NCBI GenBank assembly: GCA_963676655.2
Contig: CAXXKX010000003.1
Location: 5,022,001-5,086,000, forward strand
Direction: 5' to 3'
Source: G963676655 sp963676655
Lineage (GTDB): Bacteria > Verrucomicrobiota > Lentisphaeria > Victivallales > Victivallaceae
Length of the DNA: 64,000 bases
Both the position numbers and the translations under genes were made by a program. Numbering within the stretch: position 1 is the first letter of the stretch; each line of letters opens with the position of its first letter. The notes under the pieces are model-generated. The model had not been told where the DNA came from, did no database searches, and saw only the letters and a list, made by a program, of their open reading frames with translations. Of this stretch, positions 34,464 to 43,474 are shown piece after piece.

Positions 34464-35501
34464 TTAAATTTTTATTGAAGCCACACTGTCTCGTTCTACC
34501 AGAGACGGCTCGATTTTTTTGGTAATCAATTCACGCTGCGGATTCTTAATCTTATCCATTAACGCATCGACTGTTTCAATGGCCATTTGCCGCATTGCCC
34601 CGTCAATCGTTGTCAATGGCGTGATGGTCATGCCGGACTCTTTCAGGTTGTCGAAGCCGATAAGTGAGAAGTCTTCCGGAACCTTGTAGCCCCGCTTGTA
34701 AATTGCCCGCATTGCGCCGTCGGCGGCACAGTCATTCTGGCAGACAAATGCACTTGGTAGTTCTTCTTTCGGATAGCTGTCCAGCAAATGCCCCATTGCT
34801 TCCATGCCACCGTGAACATAACTCGGCCCGTCAACCAGAAATTTACCGCTGAGCGGAAGTTCATGTTTGATCATCGCATCCTGAAAAGCCGCTCGACGGG
34901 AGCCGCTGAACGATTCCATTACATGGGCCGGACTGCACAAAAAACCGATATTCCGGTGCCCCCGGTCATAAAGATAATCAACCGCCAGTTCGGCCCCGGC
35001 TTTCAGGTCTATCTGAATCCGATCGATCGGCAGGTCATACATACAGTTGAATGCCACAACCGGTATTTTCCGGTTAATCAGGTTTACCAGACTGTTCAAA
35101 CTTGACGGATTGTAATAAGGCCCGGCGATGATTCCGGCTACTCTACCGCCGGATAACTGGTCGATACAGCGCATTAATTTTTCGGGATTGTTTTTCCCCA
35201 GGGTCAGGAGCATGGTTTGACCATGTTTATCCAATTCATCTTCGAGAGAACTGATCATTTCACTTAACCATGAGTTGGTCACGTCCAGAGTAATCAGCGC
35301 CCCGATAGTGTTGATTGTCTCCTTCCTCAACATTTGCCCGGCAAAGTTTGGCGTGTAGTTAAGCTCATGCGCAAGGCTTCGTACTTTGCGTTTCATGCCG
35401 CTGCTGATGCCAGGTTGATTGCGCAGGGCTTTACTTACTGTGGTTTTACTGACCTTTAAATGTTCGGCCAGTGTCGCCAAAGTTACGGTCCCGTTTTCCA
35501 T
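34464..35501 (-). CDS. LacI family transcriptional regulator
   Basis: A 345-residue LacI/GalR regulator. Helix-turn-helix 'TLATLAEHLKVSKTTVSKALRNQPGIS' at residues 6-32, hinge 'NYTPNFAGQMLRKETI', then the sugar-binding-like sensor with 'AVDYLYDRGHRNIGFLCSP' and 'PEDFSLIGFDNLKESG'. It is the first gene of module C and has a perfect consensus promoter with an inverted repeat over its start site, so autorepression together with the downstream hydrolase genes is likely. The effector is unknown. Confidence 0.92.
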   Translation of the reverse strand: MENGTVTLATLAEHLKVSKTTVSKALRNQPGISSGMKRKVRSLAHELNYTPNFAGQMLRKETINTIGALITLDVTNSWLSEMISSLEDELDKHGQTMLLTLGKNNPEKLMRCIDQLSGGRVAGIIAGPYYNPSSLNSLVNLINRKIPVVAFNCMYDLPIDRIQIDLKAGAELAVDYLYDRGHRNIGFLCSPAHVMESFSGSRRAAFQDAMIKHELPLSGKFLVDGPSYVHGGMEAMGHLLDSYPKEELPSAFVCQNDCAADGAMRAIYKRGYKVPEDFSLIGFDNLKESGMTITPLTTIDGAMRQMAIETVDALMDKIKNPQRELITKKIEPSLVERDSVASIKI

Positions 35502-35508
35502 AAAGTAT

Positions 35509-35567
35509 ATCCATTAAGTTTATCGTTTATCTAAATGGATTATACATGTAATTAATATTATTGTCAA
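35509..35567 (-). promoter_or_regulatory. Module C promoter and operator
   Basis: On the minus strand a perfect TTGACA (35562-35567), 17-nt spacer and TATAAT (35539-35544). The inverted repeat ATCCATT...AATGGAT (35509-35540) spans from the -10 box to the ribosome site of the LacI gene and encloses two GATAAAC direct repeats (minus strand). Bound repressor would block the start site. The consensus strength implies the promoter must be repressed in the absence of inducer. Confidence 0.75.
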
Positions 35568-35650
35568 TAGAGTGTTTTATGTTACTCTTTTTTTTAGATT
35601 TATTATGCTTTTTTGAACTTGATATTAATGTGTTATAAATAATATATAGA

Positions 35651-35670
35651 TATTTTGAATATTCAAAATA
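35651..35670. promoter_or_regulatory. TTTTGAATATTCAAAA palindrome, copy 1
   Basis: A perfect 20-bp palindrome, TATTTTGAATATTCAAAATA, lies about 125 bp upstream of the module C start site. The same 16-bp core recurs at 42337-42352 and 63102-63117 in comparable upstream positions, so it is probably a protein-binding site rather than chance. Confidence 0.6.
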
Positions 35671-35785
35671 GATGTTTATACTATAAGATTATCGTTAATC
35701 TTTTGGTAGTGGAACAAGACTGAATTCAGAAAATTTTGTGTGATATTCCATGATTTGTGTTGGCCGAACAACATCCCAAGCTGAG

Positions 35786-36760
35786 TCATAGTGTATCTTT
35801 AAGCTTTCTGAAACAATATAATATTCCGGAAGGGCTGGAGCCTCGAGAGAGGTGTTTTTTCTCAATTCTTTCGGGATCGTCAAATAAACTTCCGGTTTGA
35901 CGGATGAAGAGTTTTGAACCTAAAATTGCGCCTTCGGTAAAATGTCGGGTACGACGCAGGAATCGTACATGCATTGATTCTTTTTGTCGGGCTTTGTCAC
36001 GTGCTGCATAGATTTCTTCGCTTGAGGCTCCGGTCTCCGCCGTGATGATTCGTGCCAGTTCGCCGCGGAAAAACGCAAATAGTTCGTTTTCAGTCCATTG
36101 CGAAGTGTCACCCGTAGTAATGTTTGGCTTCATGTGTTTAACAAAATTTGTATAGAACATGTGTTTTCCACTCCTGCAATAGCGGCCCCAGGTGGTGAAA
36201 TTGTAATCAGAAGGATCGGTTTTCAAGCCTGCCCGGACCGGGTTAAGTTCGACGTAGTTCACGCAGGCAGCCAGGGCGTTTATGCGCTCGAGGATCACGC
36301 TTTTGAACCGTCCGCCCCAGAGTTGTCCGGTCCGGTCGCGGGTTTCGTTGTAGACGCAGGTAAATTGGCGTTGGTAGGCCGACATGAAGCGGCTGATATC
36401 GATCATTTTAAGGCCAATTTCCTGGCATTGCGCTTGGTTTTCAAGACTGATAACAGGGGTTCGCGGGCCGAATTTGAAGATTTTTTTCATGGATTTGTAA
36501 TAGGCGTTGTGTCGTTTAACAATGACCTCAAGCGACGGCAGTTCATCCGGTCCGGGAGCGTAAACTACCAAGTGAAAATGGTTGCCCATCCAAGCCGCTG
36601 AAATTACCTCGATTAGAAAATAATCGCAAAGATATCTCAGCAACGTGAAACCATATTCCTTATCCGCATCTGAGAACGGATGATCACCTTTGATGCAGCC
36701 GATGCGATTGTAAAGATGGTAATAGCAACCTTCGTCTTTGACTTTCATTCGCGCTTCCAT
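35786..36760 (-). CDS. RAYT-like transposase (IS200/Y1 family), copy 1
   Basis: A 324-residue single-strand HUH transposase of the REP-associated type. Visible motifs: 'GCYYHLYNRIG' near the N-terminus, the HUH pair in 'MGNHFHLVVYAPGPDELP', the catalytic-tyrosine region 'SAYQRQFTCVYNETRDRTGQLWGGRFKSVIL' and 'YVELNPVRAGLKTDPSDYNFTTWGRY'. AAGGAG supports ATG 36760. There are no terminal inverted repeats or target duplications that I can see, and it is a diverged rather than identical paralogue of 53910-54893, as expected of resident RAYT genes and not of a mobile IS. It may process the REP-like array at 2774-3132. Confidence 0.85.
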   Translation of the reverse strand: MEARMKVKDEGCYYHLYNRIGCIKGDHPFSDADKEYGFTLLRYLCDYFLIEVISAAWMGNHFHLVVYAPGPDELPSLEVIVKRHNAYYKSMKKIFKFGPRTPVISLENQAQCQEIGLKMIDISRFMSAYQRQFTCVYNETRDRTGQLWGGRFKSVILERINALAACVNYVELNPVRAGLKTDPSDYNFTTWGRYCRSGKHMFYTNFVKHMKPNITTGDTSQWTENELFAFFRGELARIITAETGASSEEIYAARDKARQKESMHVRFLRRTRHFTEGAILGSKLFIRQTGSLFDDPERIEKKHLSRGSSPSGILYCFRKLKDTL

Positions 36761-36790
36761 TTTGTTCTCCTTTTGATTGGTTTGGGAGAT

Positions 36791-36819
36791 AATATATACG
36801 TTGAAATCAGGTTTGTCAA
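36791..36819 (-). promoter_or_regulatory. Promoter of RAYT-like gene 1
   Basis: Minus strand TTGACA (36814-36819), 17 nt, TATATT (36791-36796), about 31 nt before the ATG. The second RAYT-like gene has the same boxes and spacing, so the promoter is part of the conserved gene unit. Confidence 0.65.
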
Positions 36820-36956
36820 ATAGTCAGACGGATTGATTTTTTTAAATTTATAAAATGCTGTCAATTAATTAGTTGTGTTATGATGATGGATGAAAAATAA
36901 CCGATGTGTACGAGATGGACACAGCGGTCATTAATATAGTGGATTGATGTTGTTAA

Positions 36957-37865
36957 TTAAATCAGTTGCAGCTCTTTTAATAAAGCTTCTATTTTTGCTC
37001 TTTCCGGTTGACGGAAAGCGTGGAATGGTTCAGCCATGAAGTCGCTGCAAATTCCCATTATGTTCAAAGCACATTTGACTCCTTTGATCATCCCGGATGC
37101 ATAACGTCCGCAAGCATAAAGTTTGCGATTTTCAAAGATTGCTTTCTGAAGCTCCTGCATACGGAGAACGTTACCCGCTTTTGCCGCTTCATACATATTG
37201 ACGAACAAACGCGGATTGATGTTGGCTCCGCCGGCAACACCGCCATGCCCGCCGAACATGACAGATTCGCCTAGTAACTCTTCCGGCCCCATGAGTAATG
37301 AAAAATCAGGTTTGTCACGCATCACCGTAATATATTCGTGGTAGCGGGTCATATTGCCGGAACTGTCCTTGAAACCGACGATACCATCTATTTCCGAAGC
37401 CTGACGCAGGGTGTTTACTTCGATGTCAACTTTGGTCATGGCAGGCATGTTGTAAAGGAACAAGGGAAGCGGTAGTTTTGGGGTCAGGTGTCCAAGATAT
37501 TCCAGCAATTCCGGTTGTCCGGCCGGAAAATAATAGGGAGGGGCCAATACGACCGCTGATGCGCCATGTGTCGCTGCATGTTCGGCCAATCGGATCGATT
37601 CGGCAAAAGAGGTATCGGTAATTCCAACCAGGACTGGGACACGCCCAGCAACTTGTTTGCAGGAGTGTTCGACCATTTCATACTTAAGTTTCATGCTCAG
37701 ACTTGGGCCTTCGCCGGTAGTTCCCAACAGGAACAGGCCATGGACCCCGCCGCCGATGATGTGTTCGATCAGTTTTTCCAATCCCGGTTGATCCAAATTA
37801 AATTCGTCGGCGAGAGGAGTGATTATCGGCGGAACGACGCCTTCCAACTGTTTTGTGAGTTTCAT
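36957..37865 (-). CDS. Dihydrodipicolinate synthase/N-acetylneuraminate lyase family aldolase
   Basis: A 302-residue class I aldolase of usual length. 'GGGVHGLFLLGTTGEGPSL' is the substrate-binding loop, Tyr138 lies in 'FLYNMP' and the Schiff-base lysine is Lys166 in 'GFKDSSGN'. The GTTGE loop is the DapA-like form, whereas N-acetylneuraminate lyases usually have GSTGE, so sialic acid cleavage is not shown. Closing a BNR/sulfatase operon, it more probably cleaves a 2-keto-3-deoxy sugar acid or sialic acid than makes lysine. AAGGA supports the start. A 31-nt gap follows the sulfatase. Confidence 0.82.
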   Translation of the reverse strand: MKLTKQLEGVVPPIITPLADEFNLDQPGLEKLIEHIIGGGVHGLFLLGTTGEGPSLSMKLKYEMVEHSCKQVAGRVPVLVGITDTSFAESIRLAEHAATHGASAVVLAPPYYFPAGQPELLEYLGHLTPKLPLPLFLYNMPAMTKVDIEVNTLRQASEIDGIVGFKDSSGNMTRYHEYITVMRDKPDFSLLMGPEELLGESVMFGGHGGVAGGANINPRLFVNMYEAAKAGNVLRMQELQKAIFENRKLYACGRYASGMIKGVKCALNIMGICSDFMAEPFHAFRQPERAKIEALLKELQLI

Positions 37866-37896
37866 TTTTTTTATCCTTTATGTTATGGTTGATTTT

Positions 37897-39366
37897 TTAT
37901 TTTATCGAATTGTTCATCAGCATATTGGCTGGTGGAAGGTTCTCGCCGCCGCGCGGCGGGCGTTGGAACTCGATTTCCGAGGTTCTGACATCGAGCGCTT
38001 TTTTAAGCCTGGTTTGTTCTGCCTGAAATTCCGGATTGTTCCATCGGTTATTCAATTCGTCCGGATCATTCAGCATATCATATAACTCGCCTTCATCCGT
38101 TGTATGGTAATAGCACAGTTTCCAGCGTTTATCCCGGATCATCGTGCCTTGAATTTCCGGATTCCAATAGCGATTTCCACTACGGATTCCGGTATTGCGG
38201 TAGCGGCAGGTTACATATTCTCTGGCAGAGCTTTCATCCGCGACCGTGTTAAGCATATTAAATGATTCCGGCAGCAGTCTTGAACATTCTTCAGAAGATA
38301 TTCCGGCGGCCTGGAGGATTGTGGCAGCAAGGTCAAAGTTCTGGACCGGTGTCTGGATTTTTTTGCCAGGAGCAAGTTTTTCCGGCCAATGGATAATAAG
38401 CGGGACGTTAACGCAGGCATCATAGAAGAACGCGCCTTTGACCATCAAGCGATGGTCGCCCATCATGTCGCCATGGTCGCTGGTGAAGATAACCAGGGTA
38501 TTATCCAATTTTCCCTGTTCTTCAAGACATTCGATAACCCGGCCGACTTCGTCATCAAGCAGTTCCATCATGGAATAGTAGCCGCGTCGCATTTCACGGA
38601 TATCTTCCGGACTGAAGGCGTCGAAATCTCCGAGATAGCCTTCGTGACTTTCCCTGAAATGAGCGGAGGGGCGACCTTCAAGAGTGTTTTCCACCGGTTC
38701 GGGTATTTTTTCTTCATCAATCCGGTTCATATATTCCTGCGGGCCGCAGTCATACGGATTGTGCGGATCGAATACACTCATACAGGCGAACCATGGGGCA
38801 TCGCCGGTTTCTTTGATAAAGTCAATGGTTCGCTGGGCCGACCAATGGGTTAAATGCAGTTCGCTAGGGATATCTTTAACGTCGCGTTTGAGTTTCATCA
38901 TGCGCTGGCAGAATTCAGGATTTTGTTTTTCCAGCCATTTGCGGTAGGCGTGCTGATCGGATTCCATGCAGACGCACGCTTCATTGCACCATTCGTAAAC
39001 GTCGAAGCCGTCATGCGGATGTCTGCCGTTTGATTCGGCAATCATACTGGAGACATGAAGTTTTCCGAACAGCGCGGTCCGGTAACCGTGTTGCTGCAGA
39101 TAGGTCGGAAACAATATTTCATCCTCATGCAGATTATCGTAAAGGCGCATGACGCCGTGTCCGGGCAGATCTTTGCCGGTCCAGATCGAGGCGCGCGACG
39201 GGGTGCAAATCGGATTTGAAACGACACAGTTTTCAAATAAAACGCCTTCATGCGCCAGCCGGTCGAGATTGGGAGATTTTACCGCATCACAATTATAGCA
39301 ACCGAGGGAATCCGAACGCTGCTGGTCGGTCATTATCAATAATATATTGGGTTTACTTTTACTCAT
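37897..39366 (-). CDS. Sulfatase (formylglycine-dependent), copy 1
   Basis: A 489-residue type I sulfatase. 'NILLIMTDQQRSDSLG' supplies metal-binding aspartate, and the signature C-T-P-S-R at residues 54-58 holds Cys54, which must be converted to formylglycine. 'FTSDHGDMMGDH' and 'MVKGAFFYDACVNVPLIIH' are the remaining active-site blocks. There is no obvious signal peptide, so it may act on imported sulfated sugars. It would remove sulfate esters from a glycan in step with the BNR protein and aldolase. No maturation enzyme (FGE or anSME) is visible in this window. Gap to the upstream sulfatase 23 nt. Confidence 0.9.
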   Translation of the reverse strand: MSKSKPNILLIMTDQQRSDSLGCYNCDAVKSPNLDRLAHEGVLFENCVVSNPICTPSRASIWTGKDLPGHGVMRLYDNLHEDEILFPTYLQQHGYRTALFGKLHVSSMIAESNGRHPHDGFDVYEWCNEACVCMESDQHAYRKWLEKQNPEFCQRMMKLKRDVKDIPSELHLTHWSAQRTIDFIKETGDAPWFACMSVFDPHNPYDCGPQEYMNRIDEEKIPEPVENTLEGRPSAHFRESHEGYLGDFDAFSPEDIREMRRGYYSMMELLDDEVGRVIECLEEQGKLDNTLVIFTSDHGDMMGDHRLMVKGAFFYDACVNVPLIIHWPEKLAPGKKIQTPVQNFDLAATILQAAGISSEECSRLLPESFNMLNTVADESSAREYVTCRYRNTGIRSGNRYWNPEIQGTMIRDKRWKLCYYHTTDEGELYDMLNDPDELNNRWNNPEFQAEQTRLKKALDVRTSEIEFQRPPRGGENLPPANMLMNNSIK

Positions 39367-39389
39367 GTTTTCCTTATGATCGGGCTGTT

Positions 39390-40934
39390 TCAGGCTCTGG
39401 CGGTATCCGGCTTGATTTCATTCCAGTTCCGACTGAATTCGCAATTAAGGTGCAAATTTTTCAGGTCATAGAAATACCAGTCCTGAATCTCCTGTTCGCG
39501 GGTCAGACCGTTGGTGGCCGGTACGTATTGCCGCAGCGACTGATCCTGATGGTCGTGGCGGACCGGCAGCGGTAATGTGTCTTCAGTAGCAAAGGCCCAT
39601 TCCAGCAGCATATCCTTTAGTTCGCTGACCTTGTCGGAATCTTTCATATCATCCCAAAGATTGAATTGTTCATCCGGGTCTTCATCCAGATTGTACAGTT
39701 CGCCGAGATCTCTGCCGGGATAGTAAACCATTTTCCAGGGACCGGTTCTGACCATGCGTCCGAAATAGTTTTCGGAAAAAGCGGCGGAGCGGTGAAAATC
39801 ACGTTTAGCCGGATCATAGAGCATCGGAACCAGACTTTTGCCCATGCGCCCTTCGCCGGGGTCGGCGGCACCCATTTCGCAGATCGTGTTAAAGATGTCG
39901 ATATTCTCAACCATAGCGGCGGAACGCCCCGGCGCGTATAACTGTGGAGCATGAACGATCAGCGGTGCCCGGACGCTTTGTTCGTAGAAGCACTGCTTGT
40001 AAAACAGGCCGTGGTCGCCAAGCAAATCACCGTGATCCGAGGTGTAAATTATAATCGTGTTATCGTACAGATTTTTTTCTTTCAGAACGGTAATGATACG
40101 TCCAATCCAGTCGTCAACCAGAGTATTGAGCCCGTAGTAGGCTTTTTTCATCGTTCTGACTTGTTCCGGGGTTATTTCGTCGGATTTATAGGAGCGATTC
40201 AGGCGGTCGTTGATGTAATTGTAGGCGATTTTGGGTTTGCGGTCAACTTCACCCGGCAGCATGTTGCGCTCAGGCAAGTCGGCGTCGTCGAACATTGTAT
40301 CGTATGGCTCCGGCGGATCGTAAGGGTTGTGCGGACTCAGGAACGACGCAAAGAGGCAGAACGGACCGTCAATGTTTTCCAAATATTCACACACGGACGC
40401 GCCGACGAATGAGTCGATATGCAGTTCCGCCGGAACCTTGGATTTTACAGTGGTACAGTTGTTGATATATTCTTCCGATGTCAGGTCATACAGGTCTTTG
40501 CGACTGAAGCCGTGTTTATTCAAAAACCTTTCATAATCGTCGTCACAGGTATCGTGGAACTTGGCTTCCGCGATGATTCTGCCGTCAAAACCGAAACAGT
40601 CCTGCCACGGGGTGAAGTGCATTTTACCGATGGCGCCGGTCCGGTAGCCGTTGCGGGACAGGACATGGCCGAAACTGGTTTCCCATGGATGCGGGGCGCG
40701 CCAGTTCAGGGTAACTCCGTGATTATGCGGATATCTGCCGGTACAGATGCTGTAGCGTGACGGACAGCACAGCGGATTGGAAACATAACAGTTGTCAAAG
40801 ACGACGCCATCGGCGGCAAGCGCGTCGAGATTTGGCGTGACTGCTGACTTGGCTCCGTAACAGCTCAGGGAATCGGGGCGCTGCTGGTCGGTCATCAGCA
40901 GGAGAATATTCGGTTTTCGTTTTTTGCCGGACAT
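39390..40934 (-). CDS. Sulfatase (formylglycine-dependent), copy 2
   Basis: A 514-residue sulfatase, a diverged paralogue of the next gene in the operon. Metal-site 'NILLLMTDQQRPDSLS', signature C-C-P-S-R at residues 56-60 with Cys56 as formylglycine precursor, and 'YTSDHGDLLGDHGLFYKQCFYEQSVRAPLIVH'. The ATG follows the stop codon of the BNR gene directly (TAAATG) with only a weak ribosome site, so translation is probably coupled. No signal peptide is evident. Two sulfatases with different signature contexts suggest two sulfate positions on the same substrate. Confidence 0.9.
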   Translation of the reverse strand: MSGKKRKPNILLLMTDQQRPDSLSCYGAKSAVTPNLDALAADGVVFDNCYVSNPLCCPSRYSICTGRYPHNHGVTLNWRAPHPWETSFGHVLSRNGYRTGAIGKMHFTPWQDCFGFDGRIIAEAKFHDTCDDDYERFLNKHGFSRKDLYDLTSEEYINNCTTVKSKVPAELHIDSFVGASVCEYLENIDGPFCLFASFLSPHNPYDPPEPYDTMFDDADLPERNMLPGEVDRKPKIAYNYINDRLNRSYKSDEITPEQVRTMKKAYYGLNTLVDDWIGRIITVLKEKNLYDNTIIIYTSDHGDLLGDHGLFYKQCFYEQSVRAPLIVHAPQLYAPGRSAAMVENIDIFNTICEMGAADPGEGRMGKSLVPMLYDPAKRDFHRSAAFSENYFGRMVRTGPWKMVYYPGRDLGELYNLDEDPDEQFNLWDDMKDSDKVSELKDMLLEWAFATEDTLPLPVRHDHQDQSLRQYVPATNGLTREQEIQDWYFYDLKNLHLNCEFSRNWNEIKPDTARA

Positions 40935-42194
40935 TTAATATACCAGTTCTCTAAAATTTTTGACTTTGTGAAAGGTGATCAGGTTGCCGTTATGGGCTGA
41001 ATAAGAGCTTGCGTCACCGGAACGGCTCAGGATGCACAGATCCTCGCCATCAATGACCATGCTGGCGTAATGACGGGATTCGATTTCGCTGCCGCCAATT
41101 GCCACCAGCCCTGCGAAACACCAGTCTACCATGTTTTTTGAAAAATGCAGAACCAGGCGGCTGCGTTGGTTGTTCGGGAGGTTGTAGCGGTCTTTTTCCA
41201 GTAGTTCGGCCCGGGTCATCGAGTCGGTTGCCTGAGTGCTGAGCAGCCAGTACAATTCAGTTTTATCATCGTATAAAACATGGAACTTCATTTGACCGCC
41301 GGGCAGGGGGATAAAACGGCATTCGCCGCCGGACGGCAGTTTCTGGAAGCCGGTGATCATTTCGCCGGTGCCGGGCTTATCTCCGGTTTCGGTAACGGTT
41401 AGAAGAGTGGCGTAACCGGTCCAACCGATATGAACCCGGGAAATCAGGTGAAGCGTCTTCATTTCCGGATCGAACCAGTAATGTTTCGGATCATAAATCT
41501 GGAAAATATTGGTCTCAAGCCATCCGGGAGGGGCACTGTCGCGACCTGGTGCCGGAAAATATGTGGCTTTCGGTTTGATCGGGAAAAAGCTCATGCCGCG
41601 ATCAATCAGCTCCTGATTGTCAAAGGCGTTGCGGAATACTATTTCGGATGCGAATGTCCAGTTATCTTTTACGGTCAGGTCATCTTCCAGTTTGCCGCGC
41701 ATCAGTACCGGAGCCAGGACGCTCGGTTCCCAGGAATCACAGTCTTTGTAGCATTTGCGTTCCATTACCAGATAGACGCAGCCGTTGGCGTAGTGGACGT
41801 TGCACGGAGCCTGGTGCCATGTTTGACCTTCAGTCAACGTGACCGGTTCACTCCAGGTTTCACCCCAATCGGCAGAAGACATTACCATCAGGTCGCCATT
41901 ATGCCCGAGGACATAAAGCTTATCTCCGGCCACGAAAGGACGGGCGTGAAGGAACGGGTATTCTGCGGTTTTGGTCCAGCTTTCGCCGCGGTCATCACTG
42001 ATATGGATTTGACCCTGATGCGAATCGCATTTAATACCTTTGACCAGATCAATACCTGGGCCGCGAAAGCCGGCGGTCGCGATCAAACGTCCGCTTGGGC
42101 AAATACAGAGGCCCGGACTGCAGGTCCAGACGTTTTTTGCGTCCGGGGTTTTCATTAAGGTTATATATTCATCAGCCAGTGCTGTGATCTTCAT
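40935..42194 (-). CDS. BNR-repeat (sialidase superfamily) protein
   Basis: A 419-residue propeller protein closely related to 32409-33632: both share 'TYS/NVWTCSPGLC-CP-GRLIAT', Asp-box 'SDDRGESW' and 'WHQAPCNVHYANGCVYLVMER'. No signal peptide. AGGAG lies well placed before the ATG. It leads the operon BNR, sulfatase, sulfatase, aldolase. A hydrolase or lyase acting on an acidic or sulfated glycan is likely; true sialidase activity is unproven because the arginine triad cannot be assigned by eye. Confidence 0.75.
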   Translation of the reverse strand: MKITALADEYITLMKTPDAKNVWTCSPGLCICPSGRLIATAGFRGPGIDLVKGIKCDSHQGQIHISDDRGESWTKTAEYPFLHARPFVAGDKLYVLGHNGDLMVMSSADWGETWSEPVTLTEGQTWHQAPCNVHYANGCVYLVMERKCYKDCDSWEPSVLAPVLMRGKLEDDLTVKDNWTFASEIVFRNAFDNQELIDRGMSFFPIKPKATYFPAPGRDSAPPGWLETNIFQIYDPKHYWFDPEMKTLHLISRVHIGWTGYATLLTVTETGDKPGTGEMITGFQKLPSGGECRFIPLPGGQMKFHVLYDDKTELYWLLSTQATDSMTRAELLEKDRYNLPNNQRSRLVLHFSKNMVDWCFAGLVAIGGSEIESRHYASMVIDGEDLCILSRSGDASSYSAHNGNLITFHKVKNFRELVY

Positions 42195-42227
42195 AAAAAT
42201 CTCCTGTTTTTACATAAATTTAATTAT

Positions 42228-42352
42228 ATTATAAAAATAAACGGCTCCAGTATTCAATTCAACACTTAGGTGTTTATTTTGAATCGTATTCAATTTTTTT
42301 CTGCTGGTTATTTGTTTGAATTATTCAAAAAAATACTTTTGAATATTCAAAA
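42228..42352 (-). promoter_or_regulatory. Promoter and clustered TTGAAT/ATTCAA sites of the sulfatase operon
   Basis: Minus strand TTGAAT (42252-42257), 18 nt, TATAAT (42228-42233). Upstream lie an AACAC...GTGTT inverted repeat (42260-42273) and three TTGAAT/ATTCAA sites: TTTTGAATCGTATTCAATT (around 42277-42295), TTTGAATTATTCAAA (42315-42329) and the perfect TTTTGAATATTCAAAA (42337-42352). Their position 50-120 bp upstream of the start suggests an activator. 42353-42481 holds nothing further that I can identify. Confidence 0.6.
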
Positions 42353-42481
42353 TTACGCTTCCTTGGTAAAATGATCGCTGCAATGAACAATAATAATCAG
42401 ACCGTTTGAAAATAATATAATAATCCGACAGTTTGATTTTAAATAAATTATAAACTTTTAAGGACTAATTGCTTATTGTGA

Positions 42482-43474
42482 TTATGATTGTTTAGTTTCT
42501 GCTGCAGATAGGATATGAACAGCGATTTTTGTTCGTCCCCAGGTGTAGGATATTGCGGCTCCACCGTTACTCAAGGCTATGACTGCCGGGTATGAGTATT
42601 CTCTTCCGGTTTCTGTTTCCAGATCAATAACTTTTTTCCAGGTTGCGCCGTTATCCACGGAACGGGCAAGAGTCATCGGACAGCGCGGTCCCCAGTTTTT
42701 ACCGATTGGATTGTAAGCCAGCAGTAAAGAGCCATCGACCAGCTTGGCCAGGTCGATACCGCTGTTATTGTTCGGCAAATCGGTTTCGTAGACTTTGCAC
42801 CACGTCAGGCCGCCGTCAAATGAATCGCTGCGGCAGATTTTACCGGTAGTGCTGCGCAGCAGCATGTGAACTTTGCCGGGGGCGGATTCCCAGAGCGCCG
42901 GCTGGATTACCCCGAATCTGACGTCTCTGCCTTTCTTGTCTATGCCGACCAGATGTCCCGGTTGATCGATCAGTTTTGAGCGGGTCCAGGTGCGTCCCTG
43001 ATCCTCACTGCGGTCGACAAACGCTTTCCAGGATTTAATTTCAATGGAGCCGGGGGCCAGCCAGGTGCCGTCGGACAGTTCAATGCATTTGTTTTTGACC
43101 GGACCGCGACCGCCGACATTTCCGTCGACCAGTTCTTCCGGTTCGGTCCAGCTGGTCCCGGCATCGTTGGAGCGCATAACCCAGGTTTTCCAATGGCTGC
43201 AATTGCGTCCGATTTTAAAGAATAAGGTCACTTCACCGTTTGAATAGTGCAGGACGGGATTCCAATGCGGCAGGTTCTTGACCTTGATCCACATGACCGG
43301 TTTATTCCATTGACCGTTTTGATATTTCGCGCCCCAGATGGCGACATCGTTATTTTTTTCTTTAGTACCCGCAAACCAGGAGGCAAGGAGCGAGCCGTCA
43401 GGTAATTCCACTAAAGTTGAGGCATGGCATTCTTTATAGGCCGAGTCCGGGGGAGGTATATAATAACTGATCAC
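42482..43474 (-). CDS. BNR_2-type sialidase-superfamily protein
   Basis: A 330-residue propeller of the BNR_2 type, different from the two longer BNR proteins. It begins 'YYIPPPDSAYKECHASTLVELPDG'; blades include 'RSNDAGTSW', 'RSEDQGRTW', 'DSFDGGLTW' and 'RSVDNGATW', four clear Asp boxes. No signal peptide. The start is GTG and overlaps the TGA of the upstream FAD oxidoreductase as GTGA, with AGGAG 9 nt before it: a translationally coupled pair. Function is probably glycosidic bond cleavage coupled to an oxidation of the same sugar; the activity is not assignable by eye. Confidence 0.8.
   Translation of the reverse strand: MISYYIPPPDSAYKECHASTLVELPDGSLLASWFAGTKEKNNDVAIWGAKYQNGQWNKPVMWIKVKNLPHWNPVLHYSNGEVTLFFKIGRNCSHWKTWVMRSNDAGTSWTEPEELVDGNVGGRGPVKNKCIELSDGTWLAPGSIEIKSWKAFVDRSEDQGRTWTRSKLIDQPGHLVGIDKKGRDVRFGVIQPALWESAPGKVHMLLRSTTGKICRSDSFDGGLTWCKVYETDLPNNNSGIDLAKLVDGSLLLAYNPIGKNWGPRCPMTLARSVDNGATWKKVIDLETETGREYSYPAVIALSNGGAAISYTWGRTKIAVHILSAAETKQS

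Noticed and set aside
35695..35883. A 62-codon frame at the 3' end of RAYT-like gene 1
   Set aside because: It overlaps the transposase C-terminus in another frame, and the real C-terminus matches that of copy 2 (YCFRKL); shadow frame.
35786..36760. Complete IS200/IS605 insertion sequence
   Set aside because: No accompanying TnpB, no subterminal hairpins in the right places and a diverged, not identical, second copy; resident RAYT-like gene preferred.
36957..37865. Firm call of dapA or nanA
   Set aside because: Schiff-base lysine and tyrosine are shared by the whole aldolase family; the GTTGE loop and the operon context point in different directions.
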